64,000 bases of DNA from Phymorhynchus buccinoides. Its lineage: Eukaryota; Mollusca; Gastropoda; Neogastropoda; Raphitomidae. Positions 22,628-35,619 of the stretch are shown in pieces. The translations under genes and the position numbers were made by a program. The notes under the pieces are model-generated. The model had not been told where the DNA came from. It worked only from the letters and a program-made list of their open reading frames with translations, and made no database searches. Location: contig CM065697.1 in NCBI GenBank assembly GCA_017654935.2, positions 44,578,567 through 44,642,566 of the forward strand, written 5' to 3'. Position 1 is the stretch's first letter, and each line of letters opens with the position of its first letter.

Positions 22628-23459
22628 AAATCTAGATAAGAGTTAGGGGGCCATAGATCAAAGTAGTGGTAAATGAAGGGCAGGAGCTGTGCCGGTCGGG
22701 GCTTGCCCCCGGGGACCGCTACGGTAGCCGGATTGGTCTTGCCCAGATACTGTGAAATAGAGGTCTACGGCCCATAAACACACACACGCACAAACACACA
22801 CACACCATCTAAGGTAGGACATGTATTTATTTTGTCGAAAAATTAAAAAAAAAAATTATATACTATAATAGCTATATACGCATTGCGCAACCTCCAAGTC
22901 ACTGAGAGTCTGATGACGAAGAATACTTAGAAGATTGAAATACAAAGTAAAAAATTTGGGTTAATTTTACATGTATCTCAAACTGGTCGCCACCCCTGAA
23001 TCCCATTTCTCTCAGAGAATGCTTGCATGATACGTTTGTATTAGTACAGATGAACCAACTTGTGTGGCAACAATATGCAAAAATAAAATGGCAACGTTAA
23101 TGTGTATTATTAATAAAAGCCCTATACAGACGTCATTTTCATGTCGATAAATTTGTTGCTAAAATCTTCCGGCCCTCCTCAAGAGGTCATACTTCTGGGA
23201 GATAAAAAACCAAAAAAGTGATAAAAAACATACTGTGCCAAAATGGACATGCAGAAAGGAACAAGTTCTCAACCAAACCACTGGTTGATCAGATGCAGTG
23301 TAATGTTTCACATTTTCGACGGTGTCGTTCCGCTAGTAATAAATATTGCCATGCGTTTGCACGTTTCTAAGTCTAACAAAAAACGCGGTACGACAAATAT
23401 ATGTAAAACAATAGGCAATATGTAAATTCTTTTCTCAGCAAGATTATAATATATATATA
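22628..23459. other. LINE 3' UTR and unassigned sequence
   Basis: After the LINE stop there is a GC-rich segment (GCCGGTCGGGGCTTGCCCCC) and a (CA)n run near 22780, then AT-rich DNA with no recognised feature. Confidence 0.35.
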
Positions 23460-23990
23460 CAGGGTTCATAGCCAAACAGCATCCTAATTTTCCCAAACTT
23501 TTCACAAACTTTCAAAGCCCAACTTTAAGGTTTTCCCAAATCGAAGGTTTTTCGGAAAGCGGCACAATATGCTGAGCGCTTGTTGGTTGCATCATTTCGC
23601 AGCCATACTTTATATGCAGAATTTTCGAGCCATAGCTCACTGAAGACACATTTGCCCGGCAATTGTGCGCTACGCGTAAAGATCGGATGTCTTTAAAGGG
23701 AAGCAACTCGCGTCAATTCCGGTAAAAAAAATCAAAAGTAAGTCCGCACCGATCGTATGCATAAAAATATTCATTTTATTTCATAATTATAATTTTTTTC
23801 TTGGCACGATGATTCAAAATTAAGGTCCTGGGCGATGATGTGGGGGGCAGATTGATAAAGATTTGACAGTAGCTGAAAATTCACAAACTTTCAAAGACAC
23901 TACTCTTGGTTTTTCATTTTTCACAAACTTTCATGGGCCTTGAAAATGAAGTGATTTTCCCCCAAACCTTCCCAACAACTGTGAACCCTG
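23460..23990. mobile_element. hAT-like element, non-autonomous
   Basis: CAGGGTTCATAGCC at the left pairs with TGTGAACCCTG at the right. Direct AT-rich flanks (TATATATA / TATATAAC) are compatible with an 8-bp target duplication. Subterminal ACAAACTTTCAAAG blocks repeat at both ends. No transposase frame seen. Confidence 0.65.
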
Positions 23991-24134
23991 TATATAACAA
24001 TGCAAGCAATGAGTCGGTTACATGCATCCACATACTGTAACATTACATTCTCAACCACCTCCACAAAGAAAGAAAGAAAACACTCTCCAAAGACTAACAC
24101 TGATCAGCTTCTGAGAAACTGTTGTAGTTCTAGC

Positions 24135-24349
24135 AGACCTGTTGCAAAATAAAACTACACAAGTCTCGAGTAGTCTGGATAGCTGAAATGAGTAGTTTTT
24201 ACTCAAAATGTGTAGTTTTATTCATTAAACCATCAAACAATGTTCACTGAAAATGAGTAATTAGAGCATTATTTTCAATTTTGAAGAGCAGTAGAGGTCC
24301 AAATTGAGTAGAATACTATGTACCAGAAAAGAGTAAGGTAAACAGGTCT
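24135..24349. mobile_element. hAT-like MITE, copy 2
   Basis: AGACCTGTTGCAAAAT ... GGTAAACAGGTCT with flanks GTTCTAGC and GTTCTAGA (7 of 8 identical). It shares its right half (GAGTAGAATACTA, GTAGAGGTCCAAATTGAGTA) with 19692-19825. Confidence 0.75.
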
Positions 24350-24373
24350 GTTCTAGATTCATCCTAATCTACA

Positions 24374-24374
24374 G

Positions 24375-24422
<48 letters not shown>

Positions 24423-24432
24423 TGGAGGGAGA

Positions 24433-24472
<40 letters not shown>

Positions 24473-24600
24473 ACACTGAGCACTGAAAACTTTGTTTAAC
24501 AAGGATTAGGATTTTAGGCGAAGCCTATTCTTCCAAATTGTCATTGGTTAAAGGAAAGAAAATAAAAAGACAGAGAGACAGAGACAGACACAAAGAGAGA

Positions 24601-24669
<69 letters not shown>

Positions 24670-24735
24670 AGAGAGGCTGGAGTGTGGGAAAAACTGAGGG
24701 TTAGAGTTGGGGGGGGGGGGGGGGGGGGGGGGTCA
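24374..24735. repeat. (GA)n blocks and poly-G
   Basis: (GA)n at about 24375-24470 and 24596-24662, and a G tract at about 24708-24731. Confidence 0.95.
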
Positions 24736-25245
24736 GCACTTTTTTTTGAAAGTGACAAAAACTCAGTATTAAAGTTCAGCTTGGCAATCTTGTTTTGGTA
24801 TACATTTCTGGCTTACAACAATCCAATGGATTTCCAATTTAAATCACACGAAAATAACAAAAAAGTAGATTCACACGTGTGGACACAACTCAAGACACGT
24901 AAGAAATGTCAACAAAAATGCACTTCTGACCACAATGGAACATTTCAAACTAGCCTAGTTTTCAAACACCTTTTCAACAAACAAACAAAACAATAAAGCT
25001 ACACTCACCAAACAAACAAAAAAGAGCACACTTAATAATGAACACATGTCAAACTATTAAAGACAAAACAAATACAAAATACACCAGCAGCTATCAAAAA
25101 GGCACAAATTAAGAGTGAGAAGTCTCCTTTTTTTTACATAAAAAAGGCACAACATTGATGAACAAACAAACTATCATAGAACTGAAGTAACTCCTGGTTG
25201 TCGAGAACGAAAGAAGCTTGACACTCTGTGACACGACACACACGT
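24736..25245. other. AT-rich stretch, nothing recognised
   Basis: A-rich sequence with short AACAAAC runs; no gene or repeat boundary identified. Confidence 0.35.
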
Positions 25246-25765
25246 TCAGGGATGTGAGAGGGCCCCAAACAAAAAAGTGTAGTCGATGGTATCGTCAAAG
25301 TACTCAAACAAAACTTTGCCTCCGACATCAATTTTTTTCCGCTGCTCGCCTACACGGATCTTACTGTCCGTTACAGTTTCATCCATCCAAGCCCTGTCAA
25401 ATTTGTGTTGGCATCCTTTGTCGATCTCCTCTTTCCTCACATCTATGGTGTGATAAATAATTTTTATGGTTGACGACGAAAGTCATTCAATTATTGAATC
25501 AATAGCTTTGAAAAACATCAGAATCCTCCTTCGAAATCATAGCCAAACATAATAAAATGATGCATTGCCATTGGACGCAACTGGCCAACCACAGAGAAGC
25601 TTACAAAATTCAGTCAAGGGACTGTACTCACGCTACAAACTGCTTTCGTTTTCACTGTGTGCGAGCAAAGAAAGGCTACCCAACTCGACAATCTGTCTCT
25701 GTGCGGGGTTTTTTCAAATAGGAAAAGCGCATTTACGCACTTATGCGTAGCTCTCACATCCCTGC
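25246..25765 (-). mobile_element. hAT-like element with a transposase-like first frame
   Basis: CAGGGATGTGAGAG at about 25247 and its complement CTCTCACATCCCTG ending near 25764 form the ends. Inside, on the minus strand, is a frame (25246-25440) reading KFDRAWMDETVTDSKIRVGE and KVLFEYFDD. It resembles the short N-terminal exon left in other non-autonomous elements of this window (57535-58241, 59231-59725), but the family is not proven. Confidence 0.55.
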
Positions 25766-25799
25766 ACATTAAAAGAATAAATTAAAATAGTTGTGTGTT

Positions 25800-26105
25800 T
25801 TTTAAAGAGAGAGAGAGAGAGAGAAGAGACAGAATTCTACTTTCTATATTTCACATAGTAAGAGAATGTATTTCATCGAGGAAGAGAATTTAATTCTGAC
25901 CGTTTTTACCAGTAATTTCTATTTTTATTGACTGTGTGTGTGTGTGTGTGTGTGTGTGTCTTTCATTTAACGTCTATCCATTACACGTGATATTAGACCA
26001 AAAAAGAGAGAGGGTATGCGTGCATGAAGGTGAATATGTGCTTGTGTACTTGCATGTATGTATGTGTGTGTGTGTGTGTGTGTGTGTGCTTGTGTGTGTG
26101 TAAAT
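25800..26105. repeat. (GA)n and (GT)n microsatellites
   Basis: GA run at about 25806-25823, GT runs at about 25936-25958 and 26062-26100. Confidence 0.92.
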
Positions 26106-26309
26106 ACTGCCCATTACATATAAGTGAAGTTCATCAGGTAAGCTTAAGCTTAAAAAAAAAGAAAACCTAATCAATTATAAAAGGCTCACTCAGACAGGCA
26201 CATGTGGGACAACAAAGATTGAGGGGTGTCTAAAGTACAAGATTGCCAATAAAATGTTAATGTACAAATGAAACTATCGTTAATAACTACAAAATAAAAA
26301 TAAAGTGCC

Positions 26310-26377
26310 TGTGCTGAGAATTGAACCCGGAACCATTGGCATGACAGACAGACACTCTACCAATGAGCTATCGAGGC
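26310..26377 (-). pseudogene. tRNA-like sequence, probably SINE head or tRNA pseudogene
   Basis: The minus strand reads GCCTCGATAGCTCATTGGTA with a box A, and CGGGTTCAATTCTC as a box B at normal spacing. The 3' end does not pair with the 5' GCCTCGA, and the anticodon stem pairs poorly, so it cannot fold as a functional tRNA. Confidence 0.6.
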
Positions 26378-26979
26378 TTTCAGTGTTGATGAGTTTCTTA
26401 ACTCATGTCGCCTGTTGAATACTCTTTAACTCACTAATCTAAAATGTTATCTGTTTACAGTGTTGTTTTAAGTATTGAATTATTCAAATCATTATTGTCT
26501 GAAAGCTTACATAAACATCTATGTGTATGCAAAGTTTGAACAATGTACGCCTTCTATTTCCCGAGAAAATGCCAACGTTAAAGTTTGGAGATCAGACCAC
26601 GGCGAGTGCGCTTTAAGTATTATTGACCATCACTATTAGAATGTGTTTCATAGACAGAGAATTTAATTTTTACCTTCCCAAGATTTTGTTTGATTTTTTT
26701 TTACATTTTAAGAATATTAATTTCTTGAACATAATACTGGGTTTGGACTGTACATTTAACCTATAAAGGCCCCCAGAAGACAGAGTGTGGCTGCCTACAC
26801 GGTGGGGTAATCAAAAACGGTCACGCACGTAATGTTCTCATCCCTAGCTGATGCATTTGTACCATAGTGTTCAAGTTTCTGCTGTTGGGATGATCCCTGG
26901 AGTCTTTTAGTCAGGGTATGTCAACAACAACATATAAAGGCTAAGTTTTGCTTAGCTAACAATAGATAAATTGCAATAA

Positions 26980-28092
<1,113 letters not shown>

Positions 28093-28149
28093 TGGGAGAG
28101 AAAGAAACAAACAAACAACACCAAAAACAAGTTACCAAGTAAAACTAGC

Positions 28150-28630
28150 ACTAAGAAACATATTAAAACACTGATGAGGTATTGAAAACGTATGGCAAAA
28201 TGTTATGCTTCACACATGCAAGTCATCATCATCGTCAATTGCCCATAGTGAAACTGTACAATCTGTACAACTGTTTGTAATTAATTAACATTTTGTTTTA
28301 CCATACAATGAAAACCGTAAGAAAACGAATCTATCTGCGCGTAGATAATCCGTGTTAACAGGCAAATACGATTCACTATACACATGCACATAATTAATAA
28401 TTATATACACACACGCGTCTGTGACCATCTTTCGGTAGGCTGCATCACAGAATTTGCACATAATGATTTGAAAAAACAACCACCACACAACCCCCCCCAA
28501 TCAATGTCAGTTTTAAGTTTATGTAACATTGAAATGACGCTAATAGATACAAAAGGTAGACACTTTTCTGTCTATACCACACTTCCATACAAAAAAACAA
28601 AACAAAAATACAATCAACTTAAAATTAAAA
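28150..28630. other. AT-rich stretch, nothing recognised
   Basis: No repeat boundary or exon was recognised. Confidence 0.35.
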
Positions 28631-28639
28631 AAAGTCAAA

Positions 28640-29325
28640 CCTCTATCTTAAGCCTTCCAAAAAGTAAGGAAAATGGGTCTTAACTTGGAGGGGGTCTTAA
28701 ACAGAGGTAAGTTTTTTTTTACATAAAATATAGTCAGCTACATGAATCCGTTAAAAAACCCAGTCTTAAATGAGAGGAGGGCTTTTAACAGAGGGTCTTA
28801 TAATAGAGGTTTGACTGTACAGAAAACAGAGGAGAACAAGGAGACAGAATACTCACTATAGCAAGATTCGTTCATGGGTGGAAAGAGAAGACACAGTGAA
28901 ACCTCTGTATCAAGACCTTGACAAATCAGCCAAAAGTCTTATAGGGAGGGGTCTTAATGGGGAGGGGTCTTAATAGGGAGACGGACACTCAGTAGTCCGG
29001 ATATGAAGGGGTGGGGGGGGGGGGGGGGGGGGATCGGTGAACAACTTTTTGGATCACATCTTAATTCAGAGTGAGTCTCAATAGAGGTCCTAATAGGGAG
29101 GTTTCCACTGCACTATATAAAGTCACAAACAAATACAGTGGAACCTCCATTATAAGACCTTTAAAACCCATCCAAAATGAGGTCTTAAATGGGAGGGACT
29201 TGCTTAAGGGAGGTCATTTTAATACTTACAAAGAAGGGCGATGTCCCGGAGAAGTAGGTCTTACGTGGGAGGGAGTCATATTAAATAATGGGGGGTCTTA
29301 TAAGGGAGGTTCCACTGTACAACGA
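28640..29325. mobile_element. Cluster of pogo-like 'GGTCTTATAAGGGAGG' MITE copies
   Basis: At least three diverged copies (about 28640-28815, 28893-29120, 29133-29322). The best defined has CAGTGGAACCTCCATTATAA at the left and GGAGGTTCCACTGTA at the right. CAGTNNAACCTC ends and TA flanks are those of pogo/Tigger-type elements. A poly-G tract lies at 29010-29032. Confidence 0.72.
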
Positions 29326-29407
29326 ATTGAACCACAAAAGCCAGATCAAGCGTAGCTTAACCCTATGACTCCCTACCACTCTAAACAAGAATCATTCCTA
29401 GTGCCCT

Positions 29408-29562
29408 GGGCCTGTATTCACGTTGAGATAGCATGAGACTTAGCATGATGCTAACTTAGAAGCTCTTCCAATGTCCTATAGGATTTAATAGGACTTTTGG
29501 AAGAGCTTCTAAGTTAGCATCATGCTAAGTCTCATGCTATCTCAACGTGAATACAGGTCCGA
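29408..29562. mobile_element. Near-perfect 150-bp hairpin MITE
   Basis: GGCCTGTATTCACGTTGAGA on the left and its complement ending at about 29560 form arms of roughly 66 bp with almost no mismatch. Only about 20 bp separate the arms (around ATGTCCTATAGGATTTAATA). The high arm identity suggests recent origin. Confidence 0.83.
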
Positions 29563-30011
29563 ACGTCACGCCGAATCTCATAATAAAAAAAATCACCCAC
29601 AATAAAATATAACTCACCTTTAATTTCTGAAAGATGCATATTGAATAGCAATGATGATATTTTCATTGGAAAGCTAACACACTGTCACACCACAAACCAT
29701 GAATTGGAATCAAAAATCCGTAATGGCGCTCCAAACATCCCACCGGGTCATCACTGCCCTCTTCACGTCAAAAAACAAAACAATGTTGGCGAAACTTAAT
29801 TCCATTAAGACTACTGGGTGGTTTCCCTTGCTGTAAAGACAAAAACGGAAGAGGAAGAGTCAGGAACAGGAAGACATAACTTAATATATTGCATTGTGGG
29901 TAGGGGGAAAGCGAAAGTGAAAGTACTAGACCTGCTGTTCAGCGGCCGCGATAGGGCATTACGGGAACCAGGGAAGGAAAATTTTTCGGCCGCTCCCGGG
30001 AGTTAAAGCGC

Positions 30012-30224
30012 TCACCCCTTGACTGCCACCAACGTACCACGTACTGACCTGATGATGTCATCAGACGAGGAATAACCCTGATATGCTGGCGTTTGCTCTA
30101 ACACAGTCAAGAGAGTTATATCCCCAGACTATTTTTCTAGATTGGCTCTATCAGTTGTCTTTTTCATGGCGTGATTTGCCCAACAATTTTTCTTTCAATT
30201 TCTCTGGCAGTCTAGGGGTTAACA
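30012..30224. mobile_element. TTAA family 3 MITE
   Basis: CACCCCTTGACTGCCACCAA at the left, TTTCTCTGGCAGTCTAGGGG followed by TTAA at the right. Confidence 0.7.
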
Positions 30225-30344
30225 GTATTGTTGCTTGTTCGTTTCTTCAGACACGAGGTCTGTCAGACCAAACCAGAATCACCACCACCCCCTCCCCCTT
30301 TCCTTCCTCATCAGTCACGCACAAATCGCAAGCAAAAAAAACCT

Positions 30345-30430
30345 AAAAAAACTCTGGCTGCTAAGCGCTCTCCAGGTGGGAGCATCTCGAATTTCAGAGA
30401 CGCCTCTGTGATTATAAAGTACCTAATAAT
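30345..30430 (+). repeat. Short interspersed repeat fragment
   Basis: Contains CGCTCTCCAGGTGGGAG and GAGACGCCTCTGTGATTATA. A second copy with the same order is at 31700-31785. Confidence 0.55.
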
Positions 30431-30710
30431 AATACCCTTGCTGTCCAGACGTCACGGTCGACACCCGACTGGCACACGCGCACACATACTCCCAAGGCAC
30501 TAGGGGGCAGAGTGAACTCAACTTTGTTCAAGTTCTGTCTATGATTAACGCACAAAGTCCAGAGCAAGCAACCCAACAGTGGCCGCATTTCGCTGGTATT
30601 GTTATCAGTCAAATATACCGATTGCAAAACCAAAATACTGAATCAGAAAAAAAAGTGACCCGTCAGAGACTGATAATTTTTGCTGTTGCTACTAGAACTG
30701 ATAAACGCTT

Positions 30711-30957
30711 TTAACCCTTTCACTGCCAATGTTGCATTTTTGCACCACAATGATTTAACAACCGTGTCATCAAACCCCTTGAAATCAGGGTCTGTTATTC
30801 AATGATATTGTGTTCCTAAATTTGGGCAGTGAGGATTGACCCCATTCTAAATGTGTCGCAGAGAAATCCAACAATATTGCAGACAAAATCGTTTCTGTAG
30901 CCAAGTAGCTTTAACGGACATTTTGGGCTCAAAGATGGCTGGCGGTGAAAGGGTTAA
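30711..30957. mobile_element. TTAA family 1 MITE
   Basis: TTAACCCTTTCACTGCCAAT ... GGCTGGCGGTGAAAGGGTTAA with the family interior. Confidence 0.83.
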
Positions 30958-30982
30958 CAGAAGCTTTGATATCGTAAATTTC

Positions 30983-31153
30983 TATACTGTATTTGATGGA
31001 CTATAAGGCGATACTTTTTTTTACCAGACCGAGATCCCTGCGCCTGGTAATGTGACTGATAACATAGTAAGGAAATAGAGTAACAAAATCTGCATTTTGA
31101 GTCAAATTTGGGTGGGGTGGTGGTGCGTCTTATAGTCCGTAAACTACAGTAGT
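30983..31153. mobile_element. Palindromic 'ACGGACTATAAG' MITE
   Basis: TACTGTATTTGATGGACTAT at the left and TATAGTCCGTAAACTACAGT at the right. A second, more damaged copy lies at 31300-31445. Confidence 0.7.
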
Positions 31154-31499
31154 TTTCAGTGGCTTTTGGTTTCCCTGAGACTGGTTTTGGTACTGGTTGT
31201 TAGGGGAACTGTCGCTGATGGGACTGGTTTTCAAAATTCCTCGTGCGATCACTTCCCAGCACTTGGTTAAAACAGAGAATGCAGGCAAAAGTAATCTATA
31301 AAAAAACAACTATAAGGCGATATTTCCCCCCCCCCCCCCAGACTTAAGACCCCTGCGCCTCATAATGTGACTAATAAAATAGTCAGAAAATGTAATAACG
31401 AAATCCAAACTTTCTGTAAAATTTGGGCGGTGCGCCTTATATAGTACAATGAATGCTGACAAAAGACAAAGAAATACACACACACACAGGGGTATTTTC

Positions 31500-31790
31500 C
31501 TCTCACTTTGCACTAGGCCTTGCGGTCTGAACGTGGAGTCTTTCGGATGAGACGATAAACCGAGGTTCTGTGTGCTCATGCACTTAGCACACGCTAAACC
31601 CAGTGGCAACGAAAAAGTTGTCATTAGGTCAAAATTTACCCCCCTCCCTCATCAGTCACACAAAATCGCATGCAAAAAAAAAGAAAGAAAAATTGGGGTG
31701 GCACGCCTCTGGCTGCGACACGCTCTCCAGGTGGGAGAAACCCGAATTTCACAGAGACGCCTCTGTGACTATAAAGTACCTAACCTAACC
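31500..31790 (+). mobile_element. SINE tail-like segment and repeat fragment
   Basis: TTTCGGATGAGACGATAAAC and GAGGTTCTGTGTGCTCATGC resemble the body of a tRNA-derived SINE. The second half (31700-31785) repeats 30345-30430. No Pol III promoter head is visible. Confidence 0.45.
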
Positions 31791-32330
31791 TAACACACAC
31801 CAGCAGACAAAGACACAGTAAATGCTGAAAAAGACAACAAAACGAAGAGGGAGGATAAGAACGGAGCAGCAACAAAGAAATGGAGAAATATTTGGTGAGG
31901 AAGGGAAGGAAGAAGGGGAACAAAACTGGGGTTAGACTGGGGTGGGGGGAGGGGTGGTGGTGGTACGGATGAGAGAATCCCTCTTCCATTCAAATCAACA
32001 TAAAAAAGAAAGAAAAAAACCTAAAAACTTCATTCGTGTAAGGCAGTGTGCGCATACACCCATCCACAAAAAACAAAAAAATTTTTTTTTTTTCTCTGCG
32101 CATTGGATAAGCGCAGGGTTACCGATCTTTCCTCTTTTAAGGGTTACGCTCATCCCAGGGGTATTCAAATTTTAAAGGGTCAAGACAAAAATATGAGAGA
32201 AAACTCTACCCCAATTTCCGTGCATGCACGCACGCACACACACACACACTGCTTTTTTTCTGTTTGCAGAACAACCTGTTCCTTCTTTGTATTCAAGTTT
32301 TCTTGCACACTTGCCAGACTACAGCCAAGC

Positions 32331-32717
32331 TTGAACTGACTCAAGTCGTTCCAGCCATATATGTCCGGAATTAACAGCTGTCAATTTGATGCATTTGCTT
32401 AAAGGGAAGTAAAGCTGTGCGCACACCATACCTTGGTCACTTTTAAACTCCCACAGACCACAATTTTACCTCTGACTTTGCTTTTGTAGTGGTTTATTGT
32501 GGAGAAACCAATCGGTGTAGAGCTTTCTTTATATAAAGTCTATATATAAAAAAAAGTCTGATCTACCACTTCCCTATGTCTAAACCTGAAGTAAAAACCC
32601 GTAATCTTCTTTCATTTCTCCTTTCGTTTTTGTCTGTTTTGTTTGTGTGTATGGCTGGAGTGATTTGCAAGTGGGTTTTTTTAATAATTCAAAATCGTTG
32701 CGATGCGAATGAGCTAA
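32331..32717. mobile_element. TTAA family 2 MITE
   Basis: Left end damaged (GAACTGACTCAAGTCGTTCC), right end GCGATGCGAATGAGCTAA. Interior is colinear with 14960-15362. Confidence 0.78.
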
Positions 32718-32884
32718 GAGTCAGGGCTTTCTGCACAATCTTGTAGTTTTCAGTACATCTAGGTTTGTGACTCTGGACAGCAAGCTTGTCGCAGCAGCTA
32801 GCCTAGATAGGCCTAGCAGACCAATAGGCGCAACGTCATTTGCGTACTGAAAATAACCACTGTGTTAACGTACGATTCATCGCT

Positions 32885-33130
32885 TTAACCCTTTCACCGC
32901 CAGCCACATTTCAGCCAAAAATTTCCATTAATTTAATCTGGGTATAGAATAAAATCCATCTGCAGTATTGTGGATTCTTCTGTGATATATCTAAAATAAG
33001 GTCTGTCCTTACTTCCCAAAACTAAGACAATAGGGTCTTTGGATAACAGACCCCAATTTGATGCCTTTTAGTGACATGGGTGTTAAACCATTGTGGTGCA
33101 ATAATGCGACATTGGCGGTGAAAAGGTTAA
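32885..33130. mobile_element. TTAA family 1 MITE, reverse orientation
   Basis: TTAACCCTTTCACCGCCAGC ... ACATTGGCGGTGAAAAGGTTAA. Confidence 0.83.
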
Positions 33131-33309
33131 TGCGTCATTTCACTCCCTGCTTGAAATCTTAAAGCGTAAATCTCACGCATGGTTTGAGATTCTAAGGGGG
33201 TGACTTGAGAGGTCTAGCGCCTAAATGTGTACAATCTCCATGTCTTCAGAAATCTGATGGAATTAAAAAAACAAAAACAAAAAAACCCCTGATGTGGATG
33301 GGTTTGGGT

Positions 33310-33551
33310 GTATACAGTAGAACCTCCCTTATAAGACCTTCAAAAACCATCCCAAATGAGGTCTGATAAGGGAGGGGTCTTATAAGGGAGGTAAGTTTAA
33401 TACATACAAAGAAGGGCAATGTCTCTGGATCTGGATCTGGAATAATACGTCGCAGACGCCACTTCTGACGATAAACGCGATGGGAGAAGTAGGTCTTATG
33501 TGGGAGGGAGTCTTTTAATGGGAGGTCTTATAAGGGAGGTTCCCCTGTATG
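33310..33551. mobile_element. pogo-like MITE
   Basis: CAGTAGAACCTCCCTTATAA at the left and GGGAGGTTCCCCTGTA at the right, with internal GGTCTTATAAGGGAGG repeats. Confidence 0.75.
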
Positions 33552-33615
33552 CGCACTCGCCCTAAGGCAGCGTTAAGTCAGAAACCAAAGCCCATCTGTG
33601 ACCAATGTTCACAGA

Positions 33616-33815
33616 ACAATGAGCAATTTAGGACGCGCATTTGACCACCAGGGGGCAGTCAAACCAGTAGGGGCTTATCGCGCGATATTCTTAGTTGGGC
33701 GGAGGGACTCCTCTCCCTCTCTCTCTTTATCCCCAACTAAGAATATAGACAGGATTAGCCCCACTCGAGCGTTATGCTACCTGGCGGTCAAATTAGCGAG
33801 CTAGGTTGACCATTG
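33616..33815. mobile_element. Foldback MITE, copy D, lacking the long GA loop
   Basis: GAGCAATTTAGGACGCGCAT, CCAGGGGGCAGTCAAACCAG and TTAGTTGGGCGGAGGG on the left, CCCAACTAAGAATATAGACA and TACCTGGCGGTCAAATTAGC on the right. The loop has only a short CT run. Confidence 0.8.
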
Positions 33816-34076
33816 ATTCTTTACTTTGACCCATGTCGCACTTTTACTATCGCTGCTACAAAGATCCTTAAACAACAAAAATCCCTTTTTACTGGACAAA
33901 AAAAATGAAAAAAAATGAACCATGTTCTTCAACAACGGATCAATGGATTCAGCATGCATACCCCCTCCACCCCGCCCCCAACCTAAGTTCTAAAAATCAA
34001 CCCCCCCCAAAATTTTTTTAATTATTTCAACAGTTAAAAAGTGGTGGAAAGGTAATGGATAAGTATACCAACATCT

Positions 34077-34307
34077 TTAACCCTTTCGCCGCCAGCCATT
34101 TTTCAGCCAAAAAATACCGTTAAACTTAACTGGGTAGAGAAAATAAAATATCTGCAATATTGCAAATTCCTCCGTGACATTATATAACATTAGGCCTATC
34201 CTTACCTCCCAAAATTAAGAAAATAGGGTCTTTGGACAACAGGTCCTGATTTGATGCCTTTTAGTGACATGGGTGGTGCTAAAAAGGGTTCGCAGTGAAA
34301 GGGTTAA
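34077..34307. mobile_element. TTAA family 1 MITE, reverse orientation
   Basis: TTAACCCTTTCGCCGCCAGC ... GCAGTGAAAGGGTTAA. Confidence 0.8.
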
Positions 34308-34827
34308 AACTATAACAAAAAAACTAAAAAACACACAAATTGAATTTTGCTTTTTTAGCAAGCAGCCAAATAAATTCAGAAAACAAAAACAAAACAAAAA
34401 CCCACCCCAAAGTAGATTGCGAGCCACTTTTATTCCATGTGGCTAGTCAATTTTGCCCTATTACGATTCCCATAATTTTTAAAAATTCTTTCTAATTTTG
34501 AACAATGTAGATCAGCTACTCTTTCGTCTCTCACTCACACACACCAGAAGACGAAGATTTGGCTGTAGTATATAAAATAATATGGATCACACAAACATGC
34601 TTACTTTTTCCTTTCTTTTTCTTTTAACGTTTTTCTTTTTCATTTGGCGAGGTAGAAAGCTTTTGCACAGTGAGTGAGGAAACGTCTGCTCCGAATGTCC
34701 TAACAAGGCCGGCAGACGACAGTTTCAATCATGTCGACACAATTACTCAGGTGATTTACATAATAATATAAATATATGTATAGAAAAAAAAAAGGGTCTT
34801 TCCCGCGCAAAGTCACCGTTTCATTGG
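34308..34827. other. Unassigned AT-rich stretch
   Basis: No gene or repeat boundary was recognised. Confidence 0.35.
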
Positions 34828-34998
34828 GCAATGAGAACTTTACCAGTTGAGAACTACACCAGCTGAGAACTTCATCAGATGAGAGCTTTTCCGGATGAGA
34901 ACCTCACCAAACAAGACCTTTACCAGATGAGAACTTCACCAAACGAGACCTTCACCAGATAAGAATCTCACCAGTTGAGAACTTCACCGCCTGTCTTG
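34828..34998. repeat. 17-bp-type minisatellite
   Basis: About ten degenerate units around GAGAACTTCACCAGATGA (17-18 bp). Confidence 0.85.
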
Positions 34999-35253
34999 CC
35001 ACCCCCACACACACACAAAAATGTCTTGTGCAGGTGTTTTTTCCCTTTGCTTCGTGTTTTTGTCATGCACGAGGTTTTAATCTATCACACACCACCTCTG
35101 CACGGCTTCAATTGTCCGGGAAGGGAGTAGAAAAAAAAGGGAAGAACGAACGACTGAACGAACCATTTCCCCCCCCCCCTTCCCTCTTTCTCCCCGGCGT
35201 CATTGCACAGAAAGAAGAGCTAACGGCACAAACAGCAGTTGAGTCCATCAGAG

Positions 35254-35254
35254 G

Positions 35255-35297
<43 letters not shown>
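35254..35297. repeat. Poly-G tract
   Basis: About 40 Gs. Confidence 0.9.
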
Positions 35298-35298
<1 letters not shown>

Positions 35299-35399
35299 GG
35301 CCTGAAGTGCAGCGGTGTAGCCACAGTCGTCCTGAGTAGCCTCACAGATACTCCGCAGTGAGTACGTGCTTTAAAAAACCACAAAAAACACCACACACA

Positions 35400-35606
35400 C
35401 AACGTTCTCCCCTCCTCTTTCCAGTCCGAGTCAGCAGGCACTACAGCTAATCGAGGTTCCAAGTCGCAGACTGGGGCTCCCACCAAACACCTCCCCCCCC
35501 AAAAAAAAACCCCAACGTTCTCCCCTCCTCTTTCCAATCCCGAGTCAGCAGGCACTACAGCTATTCAAGGTTCCAACAGTCGCAGACTGGGGCTCCCACA
35601 AAACAA
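35400..35606. repeat. Tandem duplication of ~113 bp
   Basis: AACGTTCTCCCCTCCTCTTT and GAGTCAGCAGGCACTACAGC and CGCAGACTGGGGCTCCCAC occur twice in the same order. Confidence 0.85.
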
Positions 35607-35619
35607 AAAAATCTATCTT

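Noticed and set aside
26310..26377. Functional tRNA gene on the minus strand
   Set aside because: Boxes A and B are present, but acceptor and anticodon stems do not pair; called a tRNA-like pseudogene or SINE head instead.
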